From a virus, in IMG/VR virus record IMGVR_UViG_3300025030_000182, positions 1 to 45,922 of that record: 45,922 nucleotides of DNA; one strand, written 5' to 3'. The translations under genes and the position numbers were made by a program. How positions within the stretch are numbered: position 1 is the first letter of the stretch; each line of letters opens with the position of its first letter. Shown piece after piece: positions 15,487-23,400 of this stretch. The notes under the pieces are model-generated. The model was given only the letters and a program-made list of their open reading frames with translations. It had not been told where the DNA came from and did not search any database.

Positions 15487-15841
15487 ATTTTGGGGACTGG
15501 AAAGCGACAACTATCTTACATGGACAAGTATTGAGGATAGGGTCTCGGATTATCTCGAATTATGCTTGCTTGATGAAGTAGAACCTGAAAAAACATTGGT
15601 GTTGATTGGGTATGTCAGGGCTACTCCTGACATACAGAGAATAGCAGAATATACTCTGTATAAAACGACTGAGATGATGGACGAAAAATACACTGAAAAT
15701 ATATCAAACGAGATGCTGGAAAAAGATTTGGGATTGCTTAAAGCGGCAGAGAAGTTCGTGAAAGCAATTGTAGAGAAGTATGAAGTAGAAAAACTCACAC
15801 GTCTTTGCGAGAAGATTGTTCTCACGCAGGATTATATTTAA
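15476..15841 (+). CDS. Hypothetical acidic helical protein, GTG start
   Basis: The ribosome site GGGAGGAGG directly before GTG 15476 decides the start (121 aa, MNAEFWGLESDNY...); an ATG at 15458 would put that site inside the gene. Mostly helical and acidic with a C-terminal amphipathic helix. Last gene of the rightward region, facing the late operon. No family recognised. Confidence 0.55.
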   Translation: MNAEFWGLESDNYLTWTSIEDRVSDYLELCLLDEVEPEKTLVLIGYVRATPDIQRIAEYTLYKTTEMMDEKYTENISNEMLEKDLGLLKAAEKFVKAIVEKYEVEKLTRLCEKIVLTQDYI

Positions 15842-15846
15842 TTAAT

Positions 15847-15909
15847 ACCTGTATGAGGCATGGCGTTTGCCAATGGGTTCGAGTTGTTCATTCAAAACCT
15901 TATACAGGT
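15847..15909 (+). other. Stem-loop with 8-bp closing stem
   Basis: ACCTGTAT (15847-15854) pairs with ATACAGGT (15902-15909); inside is TGGC-GTTT-GCCA. A GGGTTCGAG string gives a passing tRNA look, but no T-arm or anticodon arm can be folded. Confidence 0.45.
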
Positions 15910-15920
15910 GAGTTTACAGA

Positions 15921-15952
15921 AGATTCGGGTAGGCGCACTCCTACCCGAATCT
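15921..15952. terminator. Bidirectional hairpin between convergent operons
   Basis: A perfect 13-bp stem AGATTCGGGTAGG / CCTACCCGAATCT with a 6-nt loop lies exactly between the end of the rightward genes (15841) and the end of the leftward late operon (15968). T tracts are short on both sides. Confidence 0.75.
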
Positions 15953-15967
15953 GTTTAAGATAGAACA

Positions 15968-16261
15968 TTAACTAATAAATTTTTTAAGATATAGCATAAC
16001 CATAGCATTAACTGCCGTTATACTTAGACCAAAAACAATCAATTCCTTCTTCCTCATTTTGTCAAAATTCTGCTGCATCTTTCTGTAGTCGTCAACGTCA
16101 CTATCCCGCCTAAAAAGATTATAGGCATGACAAAGCTGCTTGGACGCCTCGTCTCTGCGACTACATTCCTCAATGATTTTAGGGATATGTTTTTCAAAAC
16201 TTTTATTAACGGCTATTTCTGTGACCATTTTGAAATGCTCAATCAATTCTTCATCATTCAA
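15968..16261 (-). CDS. Tail-anchored membrane protein, last late gene
   Basis: This 97-aa protein has a charged, helical N-terminal part and one C-terminal membrane segment (LIVFGLSITAVNAMVMLYL) ending KKFIS, so it would sit in the membrane with its bulk in the cytoplasm. With the holin-like and lipoprotein genes beside it, a lysis-linked role is possible but unproven. Confidence 0.55.
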   Translation of the reverse strand: MNDEELIEHFKMVTEIAVNKSFEKHIPKIIEECSRRDEASKQLCHAYNLFRRDSDVDDYRKMQQNFDKMRKKELIVFGLSITAVNAMVMLYLKKFIS

Positions 16262-16263
16262 TC

Positions 16264-16470
16264 TTAGTCCCCTTTTGTAAATAGGCTTAGCCGTTTGTTT
16301 AAAATAGCAAGATATTTTTTCATGCTATGAAATTGAGACACCAAAAGGTTTTGCTCATCGTCTGATAATTTTTCAAAGAGTTCGTTATCATCTATAAAGA
16401 TGGATAATTTAAGCACTTTTTCTTCCAGTTCAGTTTTTTCAACTGTAATCCTATTTTTATGCTCTAACAT
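16264..16470 (-). CDS. crAss001_48-like small phage protein
   Basis: This 68-aa two-helix protein matches the pattern of a widespread small phage family: ELEEKVLKLSIFI, then LSDDEQNLLVSQFHSMKKY, then LNKRLSLF. Function of the family is unknown. One base separates it from each neighbour, so it is clearly co-translated in the late operon. Confidence 0.65.
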   Translation of the reverse strand: MLEHKNRITVEKTELEEKVLKLSIFIDDNELFEKLSDDEQNLLVSQFHSMKKYLAILNKRLSLFTKGD

Positions 16471-16471
16471 T

Positions 16472-16885
16472 TTAGGCTCCTTTTGTAGGATATGAAGTCT
16501 TTACAATCTTATTAAGATAAGGCTCAACTCCCAATGTCCCGGCTATGTTCTTAATCTGCTCTTTTGTTTTAGGATCTCCGACAATTTCAACTCCTTTGAT
16601 AACGGCAGACAAAGCATTACCGTTTTTCTTTGCCTTAACGATTGCGGTAGTTGTACTACCAAGTAACCCAAGCAACAAAACTACACCACCTATAATTATT
16701 CCAGCGCCAGGCACAAAGGTATTAACTACCGGAGCAAGCGGCATAATATATTCAGTTGATTTAGTAGTGATATCCTCCAGCACTGTTACCTCTTGCTGCG
16801 TAATAGGGTCTGTTTTCAAATCAGCCAGATTACAGCCAACAACAGATACACAAAATACAAACATTAGCATTAAAAAATACCGCAT
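16472..16885 (-). CDS. Phage-encoded lipoprotein with Gly-rich membrane segment
   Basis: A 137-aa product from ATG 16885, 8 nt after AAGGAGG; the ATG at 16891 lies too close. The N-terminus is a signal-peptidase-II sequence ending SVVGC. A second hydrophobic segment GAGIIIGGVVLLLGLLGS follows at about 62-79, then a soluble tail. It may be a lysis-associated outer or inner membrane lipoprotein, or a superinfection factor. Its place between a holin-like gene and small ORFs supports the lysis idea. Confidence 0.65.
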   Translation of the reverse strand: MRYFLMLMFVFCVSVVGCNLADLKTDPITQQEVTVLEDITTKSTEYIMPLAPVVNTFVPGAGIIIGGVVLLLGLLGSTTTAIVKAKKNGNALSAVIKGVEIVGDPKTKEQIKNIAGTLGVEPYLNKIVKTSYPTKGA

Positions 16886-16939
16886 TCTCATATCCTCCTT
16901 AAAAAGTACTCATTCGATTAATAAATCGTAAAATAGCAG

Positions 16940-17170
16940 TCATTTTTTCTCCTTGTCTAACCACCACTGCAAAACATTCTGTCCCAATCCCAAACTCAGC
17001 ACACATAGCAAAGCAGTTGTAGTAATGCTTTTCCCTGTCTCCATTAGCTCCTGCCCCAAGTTATAGTAAATCTTGCAGATAATCACTACAGCCATGATTG
17101 CCCACATAGACAAAATCATCTTGCGCGAACCTATACGATTTAAAATAGGGTGTTTATCATCGTCAACCAC
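16940..17170 (-). CDS. Holin-like two-helix membrane protein
   Basis: This 76-aa protein has a charged N-terminus, a first membrane helix (MILSMWAIMAVVIICKIYY), a short loop, a second helix (ITTTALLCVLSLGLGQNVL) and a charged WWLDKEKK tail. Size and topology fit class II holins. It lies at the end of the late operon, the usual lysis position, but no endolysin is recognisable beside it. Confidence 0.6.
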   Translation of the reverse strand: MVDDDKHPILNRIGSRKMILSMWAIMAVVIICKIYYNLGQELMETGKSITTTALLCVLSLGLGQNVLQWWLDKEKK

Positions 17171-17381
17171 TTTTCACCTCCTTTTCTCTATATCTAAACA
17201 AGGGACAGGTCTTGCAAAATTCTTCCCTACGCAAATATTTACCAACAGGATAACTGCAATCAATGCACTTTGCAGTTATAGCAGTTTGCATCATGCCTAC
17301 CATTTGCTTCAGATTATTAATCTCAATAGTTAATTCTATATCCCTGATTTTCATGGCGTGCTCCCTTATCTCTACTGGCAT
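17163..17381 (-). CDS. Coiled-coil plus zinc-finger small protein
   Basis: This 72-aa protein has an N-terminal coiled coil (about 10-36) followed by CIDC (39-42) and CKTC (56-59), a zinc site. GGAG 9 nt before ATG 17381 and AAGGGAG before ATG 17354 both make credible starts. It lies between a fibre-like gene and the holin candidate. Function unknown. Confidence 0.55.
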   Translation of the reverse strand: MPVEIREHAMKIRDIELTIEINNLKQMVGMMQTAITAKCIDCSYPVGKYLRREEFCKTCPLFRYREKEVKSG

Positions 17382-17382
17382 A

Positions 17383-18795
17383 TTATTTTAACTCCAATGC
17401 CGCAACCCTAGTCTTTAAGTTCTCAATTTCAGTTTGTTGTTTCTGGACAGCCGACCATAAAATTCCTATCAAAGCCATAGGTGAAACCCCTTGCAAATTC
17501 CCATCTTTATCATATACTTGCGCCTCTGGAGGAGCATTTTCAGCAACAATCGCATAATTGTTTTTTTGGAATTTATGAAGTTTTAACAATTCGGCTTTTT
17601 CGGCATCAACTTTTGTTGCAATTAAAACTGCCTTGTCAGGCTTGGTATCCCACAAATTGTCAATAAGCTCGTCCAGGTTTTCATCATTATTTCCTGCTAC
17701 CCCCGTATTGGCTCTGTAATCCCTCATATCTTTTTCAGATATTTTTCTAACCTGTTCACGATATTGTGCCTTTAGACCTTCTTCTATTTTTATTTCTGAC
17801 ACAAAAGGTTTGCGCTTAAAAATAGACACAGGCGAATTTCTAACTATGTCGGCAGATTGTGATTGTATTATTTCTGTAGTTTCCGTGCCAAACTCTTTGT
17901 AGTCAGAAAGACAATGCACTGTCCATGCGTCTGCAATCGGGTCTGTGGCAGAGGCTATAGGAAGGGTTAAAATGTTGCTTGGCGTAGTAGTTCCGATGCC
18001 TACGTTGCCAGATGTATCAACTGTGACCTTATATCCTTCTTCCCCTCCTCCTGCTTCTTCGTAAATATAAAATTTGTTTGTTAAACCATCTACGCAACCA
18101 ATAGACCATAATAAACTATTACTTGCATTTGCGAACCTAAATTGGGGAGTATTTGTTTGTGAAAGAACATGTCCCGCAATATGTAATTTGCTATTTGGCG
18201 TAGTAGTTCCGATGCCTACGTTGCCATTATTCATAATAATCATTTTTGTTATTGGCACAGCAAAGAGTGACCCATCGGCTGTTCTAAATTCCAATCGAGA
18301 ATCGTAAGAACCTACACCGTCCGTCATCACTATTTGTGCTCTAATATCAGAAGTTCTAAATTCCTGAACAACTCCACTATTATCGCCGGCAGCTTCTGCC
18401 TCCAGGCGAAACAATTCAGCCTCTATACCAGATGTACTCTCAGGTTTTTTAATGTGCAAATTTACAGTTTGTAATCCAGCACCGGTAAAATTAAATTTCA
18501 AAGTGCTGGCATTGTATTCTAATTTGGGAAAACTTGTACTTGATCCTGTTATATAGCCTGTAGTTCCGCCTCCAGTTACACTTTGTGTCCCAAAATAAAA
18601 TGTGTATTTATCCTCAAAAGGCTGATAAAACATAAAATCAGTAACTCTTGATCCTCTACGCAAATCTAACAAAGTGCCGCTTTGTGTTCCGTAAGCAAAT
18701 ACATTGCCTATCCAGCAAATTATCATTAAGATAAAGGTCAGAAAAATCAAAGTCAGTGTTGCTGATATTTTTAATACTTTATTTGTCTCACCCAT
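17383..18795 (-). CDS. Fibre-like protein with signal peptide and S74-like C-terminus
   Basis: This 470-aa protein starts with a Sec signal peptide (about 1-35, core LTLIFLTFILMIICWIG, then VFA-YG). The middle holds two beta-fibre repeats GNVGIGTTTP. The C-terminus (YAIVAENAPPEAQVYD, then GVSPMALIGILWSAV and a coiled coil) resembles the intramolecular chaperone of tail spikes and fibres (peptidase S74 family). Virion fibres normally have no signal peptide, so this may be a surface-exposed or secreted decoy or modifier; a fibre made from an internal start is an alternative. Higher GC than the head genes. Confidence 0.65.
   Translation of the reverse strand: MGETNKVLKISATLTLIFLTFILMIICWIGNVFAYGTQSGTLLDLRRGSRVTDFMFYQPFEDKYTFYFGTQSVTGGGTTGYITGSSTSFPKLEYNASTLKFNFTGAGLQTVNLHIKKPESTSGIEAELFRLEAEAAGDNSGVVQEFRTSDIRAQIVMTDGVGSYDSRLEFRTADGSLFAVPITKMIIMNNGNVGIGTTTPNSKLHIAGHVLSQTNTPQFRFANASNSLLWSIGCVDGLTNKFYIYEEAGGGEEGYKVTVDTSGNVGIGTTTPSNILTLPIASATDPIADAWTVHCLSDYKEFGTETTEIIQSQSADIVRNSPVSIFKRKPFVSEIKIEEGLKAQYREQVRKISEKDMRDYRANTGVAGNNDENLDELIDNLWDTKPDKAVLIATKVDAEKAELLKLHKFQKNNYAIVAENAPPEAQVYDKDGNLQGVSPMALIGILWSAVQKQQTEIENLKTRVAALELK
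17979..18226 (-). repeat. 32-bp exact direct repeat within the fibre-like gene
   Basis: The same 32 nt occur at 17979-18010 and 18195-18226 and encode the two GNVGIGTTTP units. Exact DNA identity implies recent duplication or gene conversion of the fibre repeat. Confidence 0.85.
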
Positions 18796-18806
18796 TTTAA
18801 TCTCCC

Positions 18807-19841
18807 TTATTCAATCCTATAAGAATATAATAATATATGCATATTTTGAGGCGGTATTGTAGCTGTTGAAATTACCTTAATACTACAATACTCCGTTGTC
18901 TCGTAATCTGTTTGGGCTATTTCCTCATAGTGATTTTGCGTCCCTTCGGGAATAGTAATTATTACAGGCGTTCCCAAACTTGTGTTATCTAAATACAATT
19001 CTACAACCGTATCTCCCCCTTCGCCCGTAAAATCATCCATTGTTATAATTACTGCAAAAACTTTTGATTTGACAGGAAATTTGAAATATTTTCCTATTTC
19101 TTGCCCTGCTGATAAAACACCCAAAACAGTTTTGTTAAAATCATGGCGTATTAAGTATGAACTTGTGCTGTGATAAATTATATCTATAAAGTAATTATTG
19201 CCCGCCGGTAAAACTACGTTGTTCCATTTTAATTTTATATAGTCGCCAGATTCGCATAGAGTGGTTAATGCGCTACTTTCTGCATTGTCATTTCCTGATG
19301 TTAGATTCAAGGCTAAGGCCTGGTCTACATCATTAATGCTAAAATCCAGAGTTAAACTTCCGTCTATTGTTCCATTGTCAGTATAAATTCTTATTTTATC
19401 TAATTGAACATTACTATTAAATTTAAAATATCCCCATTCGGCTAAATCTATAGGCTCGCCAACCCATTGCCTTGACATGATAAAACTATGTTCGTCAGGC
19501 GCACCGGCAGCAATAAGTTGATTGATTAGTTTTCTAAAAATCTCGTTCAGAATATAAAAACTACCTGTCATATTAGGATCAAGCAAAGGGATATCGTAGC
19601 TTAGAAAACTTGTGTATAACTCAAAAGTTTTTGCTCCGGTTGTTCCGCCATAAGGCTGTTTTAGTTTTAGTGTAGTTTCCGTGGAAGCATCTAAAACAAT
19701 GTCATATATTGTAACCTCATCATCAACCTTTATCCAATGGCCAGCTTTAACCGTTCCTATTATTGCTTGATTCAATCCTGTAATGCTTGCAATACTGGTA
19801 CTGTCTTGTGTAAATGTACCAGTACCAGTTATGATTGCCAT
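18807..19841 (-). CDS. Accessory tail/fibre protein
   Basis: This 344-aa protein is beta-rich. Its N-terminus (MAIITGTGTFTQDS... then IIGTVKAGHWIKVDDEVTIY) resembles small jellyroll or OB-like adaptor domains of phage tail-fibre-associated proteins; the remainder is a beta-sandwich-like region (WGYFKFNSNVQLDKIRI). Position between the large tip/fibre gene and the S74-like gene fits a fibre or receptor-binding accessory. Not tied to a named family. Confidence 0.5.
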   Translation of the reverse strand: MAIITGTGTFTQDSTSIASITGLNQAIIGTVKAGHWIKVDDEVTIYDIVLDASTETTLKLKQPYGGTTGAKTFELYTSFLSYDIPLLDPNMTGSFYILNEIFRKLINQLIAAGAPDEHSFIMSRQWVGEPIDLAEWGYFKFNSNVQLDKIRIYTDNGTIDGSLTLDFSINDVDQALALNLTSGNDNAESSALTTLCESGDYIKLKWNNVVLPAGNNYFIDIIYHSTSSYLIRHDFNKTVLGVLSAGQEIGKYFKFPVKSKVFAVIITMDDFTGEGGDTVVELYLDNTSLGTPVIITIPEGTQNHYEEIAQTDYETTEYCSIKVISTATIPPQNMHILLYSYRIE

Positions 19842-19844
19842 AGG

Positions 19845-20054
19845 TTATTCTCCTTTAAAATCACTAAATAAACCAAAAAATAACGCACATGCTTTTGCTT
19901 GACAGTCTGAACATAGTTTGGCAAATTCTGCAGTTCTCTCTTTTGCTGTTGCACCCAGGGAAAACATTGCACCGCAATTAGTGCAGATTTTATCTTCGCA
20001 CTGAGTAGCCTTTACTGCACTGCCAGCTTTAAATTTTACAGGGACGTTTTCCAT
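19845..20054 (-). CDS. Small zinc-ribbon protein in the fibre region
   Basis: This 69-aa protein has CTNC (about 24-27) and CSDC (about 48-51), a zinc-ribbon pair. AAAGGGG precedes the start by about 10 nt. The recurrent palindromic element lies about 20 nt upstream. Function unknown. Confidence 0.55.
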   Translation of the reverse strand: MENVPVKFKAGSAVKATQCEDKICTNCGAMFSLGATAKERTAEFAKLCSDCQAKACALFFGLFSDFKGE

Positions 20055-20072
20055 AGGCTAAATCCCCTTTAT

Positions 20073-20097
20073 AGTTATATAAAATTTTTATGTTACT
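20073..20097 (-). repeat. Copy C of the recurrent 25-bp palindromic element
   Basis: Read on -, AGTAACATAAAAATTTTATATAACT, followed by ATAAAGG and the ribosome site of the 20054 gene. Copy E is followed by the same ATAAAGG sequence. Confidence 0.55.
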
Positions 20098-20098
20098 G

Positions 20099-20257
20099 TT
20101 ATTCTTTCAATTTAGATTTTAAAATTTCTATTTCTTCTTTAAGTAGGGAATTCTCCTTGCTTAAAGAAAAAATTGCATTATTACGCTCGTACATTATTTC
20201 AATAAAAATCTGGTCTCTGTTGATTTGCTTCATTGTTATTGTTGTATTATTTTCCAT
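20099..20257 (-). CDS. Small coiled-coil protein
   Basis: A 52-aa product from ATG 20257, which overlaps the upstream stop as TAATG; AGGAGG lies about 13 nt upstream. The N-terminus MENNTTI repeats that of the upstream gene. The rest is a coiled coil (SLSKENSLLKEEIEILKSKL). Possibly a fibre chaperone; unproven. Confidence 0.5.
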   Translation of the reverse strand: MENNTTITMKQINRDQIFIEIMYERNNAIFSLSKENSLLKEEIEILKSKLKE

Positions 20258-20421
20258 TATAGAGATAATACCTCCTTCCATTGATCCCCATTATGGTCAT
20301 AAAAATTTTGTGTTAAATCGCTAAAATATATACAGCCTTTAAATGACTCTGCCGAAAAATGTTGAGACGCTTTGCCAATTATTGGTTCAGATTGTGATTT
20401 TATTGTTGTATTGTTTTCCAT
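20257..20421 (-). CDS. Small fibre-tip-like protein
   Basis: A 54-aa product from ATG 20421 (AAAGGTGATAAT upstream); an in-frame TTG at 20439 is less likely. The C-terminus GCIYFSDLTQNFYDHNGDQW resembles the very end of the large fibre (GGIYVNSASNSLHFHNGTVW), as if the fibre tip had been duplicated as a separate peptide. It could be a free tip subunit, a folding helper, or a remnant. Confidence 0.5.
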   Translation of the reverse strand: MENNTTIKSQSEPIIGKASQHFSAESFKGCIYFSDLTQNFYDHNGDQWKEVLSL

Positions 20422-20431
20422 ATTATCACCT

Positions 20432-23400
20432 TTATACAAAAGCTATAATTTTCCATACTGTCCCATTGTGGAAATGCAAACTATTACTGGCGCTATTTAC
20501 ATAAATACCACCTAAACTTCCCAATGCTGGTGCACCTCCTTGTCCATCTATAAACAAAGGCGCGTTTGTTGCATTACCTGTTGCCCTTACACCATACCCA
20601 GAACCACCATCCGATGAACCATGAACCCCTACACCCTCTGCATGTGTGTGACCATAAATAGCTGCCGTTGCACCATAATTATCTACGCTTAAACTGGGAA
20701 AGGAATCTGATTCTGTAATTATTTCTATGGCTCGATGAGGTAATCGACCACTGTCAAAATGTTTGATGATTATTACAGCATCTGGCGAAGGTTCTGAAAA
20801 TCCAATGCGGCAAACTTTCTGAATGATGCCCGAGTCATAATAAAATGAGGCCTCTTTATTTGTCGTATCCACTACAAATCTCTGCCCGCTTGCCGCAGTC
20901 TGCAAAGTACTCCCTGTAATCACACCAGCTGTAATGTTTTCAGCCGCCACACTATCGGCAACAACGCCTGTAACAGTTAAATTTCCTGCTGTATCCCAAT
21001 ATAATTTATCGCTTGCCCCCAACCATCCTGACCCATCAGCTAAAATATTTACCCTTTGTACTGCGTAGGAATCATAAGCTTTTATACCATCCGGAGTTAA
21101 TTCTACCCTATTATTACCGATACCTGTTCTTATTGTTGAGCCTACAATTAACTGCCCATTCAAAGCCCCGACCTGTATATGTGCTGCTTCAAGGAAATTA
21201 GTAGACAGCATGGAAGATGTTATGCTGTAGTTATCGCCTTCATAATCCACAATTGTTGCGTTTTGCGAAGTATCAGCATTTGCTGATACCCTTGCAATAG
21301 CAATAGCAGATTCATAGGCGGTGTCTGTAAAATAATCTCCATAATCAACAAGACTAAATTGCGTAGTGGCGGAACTCAACCAGCATAAAATCATGCTTCC
21401 CGTAACTGTTTGATAAGTTACATTGCTTATTTGATAGGATTCTACAGCATTACTTTTAATTTTTAAAGTTCCATATCCATCTCCAGGATGGTCGACAGAG
21501 TGATTTTTCCATCGAACTTGATTATATGTATTAGATTTTATTTCACCATCGAATTTAAACTTTTTGTGAGAATAGCCAAGGCTTGCATTTGTTATTCCAG
21601 TTACTTGATAACCGCTTCCAGCATCTAGCCATGAAACAACTCCTCCAAGCTTGGCTTCATTTTTACTATTATCCAATGGCATAGCCGAAACATAATAGGT
21701 TTCTCCTGTATCACCCGCAAAATAGTAAATTATCTTTCCCTCTTTAGCAGCAATCTCAGCAGTTTTGTATAATGCCCTATCGGCTTTTCCTGTTGAATCG
21801 CTTGCTGTTCCTAAAAAAGCAGATGATTTTACCGCAAACTTACAACCCCATAAATCACTTGGGGGGGTAGTAATATTTACCTCAATTTTTAGCATTTCGC
21901 TAAGTGGTGCCACATCTATCGTCGACGGCGATACGCTATCCATTACAATGCCTTCAATATCGCCTTGAATGGCTAGTGTTGTGTTTGCCGCTATCGCTGT
22001 CCAAGCACTTTCCAAACCTGATGTGTTATAAGCTTTTACCCTTGCAAAATAGGTATAACCGGTTTCAACATTAAGCAAATATTGATTCGTTGCAGTACCC
22101 GAAGCCTCGGCAGGAAATTCATCCTTGGATGTTACATAATAATTATCCCCACCAATATTTTTCACACCTGCTTGGATTTCGTAATCACTTGGGAAATCTG
22201 TATATACCAAATCAGCTTTTCCTATTCCCACAAATTGCACTTGATAATACTCAATATCTGTTTCGCCATATTGAGTATTATTGTTGTACCACTTAAACAT
22301 TAATCTGTTTAGGGTTGAACCATCATTTATATCTATCGCAGCATCTACAAGTGGCAAACTATCTAATGCGGGAGTAGATGGAGCTTCAATCTCGTTTTCG
22401 TCATCATCATCAGTCAAACCTGGTTGCGCCCATCCCCAAGCATAGTTTGATACTGCCTCAGTTTTCCCGAAAACATCAAGAGGGATAACGCCAATTAAGT
22501 ATTTATATTTAGGATCAAGCTGCTTAATTTCCTTGGTGTAATAAGCATTTGCAACATCATCATCGGTAGAATTTACATTAACCAACGACATTATCATTTC
22601 AGTATTGTTTTGTATTTCCGCCGAAATGGTAATCCTTGTTAATGTTTTGATCTTGCTTTGATATGTAGTATCAGGCTGAGACAAAGCAAATATGGCCGTT
22701 ATATAGCTTGACCCATGCGCCCATTTGCATGTATTATCTGTGATAATATAATCTTCGCCTAATTCAGCCGCTATATCCGCCGGTATTGTTGCTCCGCTTG
22801 TACCAGACTGGTAACATACGTATACAGTATTGCCATGCAAAATAACATCATTTGCAAGATATGCCTCATTTGCTAACCAATCACCAATCCTAAAATATTT
22901 TAAATAGAAATGTGTTACATCGTACTCCTTATCAGGATGTTGAAAGCTAACCTCTGCTCCTGATTTAGTATTAAGAATTGATAAAGGAATTAATGCTCTA
23001 TCACTACCCAACATTAAAGGTCTAGGATTGGTAAAAATAACCTCTTCACTAGTTCCAGATAATTGACTAAACTCATCCATAACACTGACTTTTACCCTAA
23101 TACTTGAAAAAGCCTTACCCCAGTATTGATCATAATAAGTCTGGGCATTTTTTACTTTTGTGTATACAGAATACGTTTTAGTGTTCCAGGATATTGTTCC
23201 AGCAGAATCTTCTATCAAAATTCCCTCAAACAATACTTTTGAATTTTCAATATTATCAGCAAAAGTATATGTAGCTAAAGTCTCTTTAGTATAAAAAGAA
23301 TGTGCCAAATCTGTAGATTTATTAATTTGGTTTATAATTACATTACTAGAATAATCATGCCAAATTTGAACATAGTATATAAAATTTTCTGTAGTTGTAT

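Noticed and set aside
15550-15825. 91-aa leftward ORF opposite the 15476 gene
   Set aside because: Antisense shadow of a gene with a strong ribosome site; no start signal of its own.
15847-15909. tRNA-like segment with GGGTTCGAG and a 7-8-bp closing stem
   Set aside because: Only about 60 nt, the TTCGA string is in the middle rather than in a T-arm, and no anticodon arm folds. Treated as a stem-loop.
16545-16931. 128-aa rightward ORF opposite the lipoprotein gene
   Set aside because: Antisense shadow; the leftward frame has an AAGGAGG site and a lipobox.
22082-22303. Overlapping rightward ORFs inside the large fibre gene
   Set aside because: Two alternative frames opposite a clear coding region, neither with a ribosome site.
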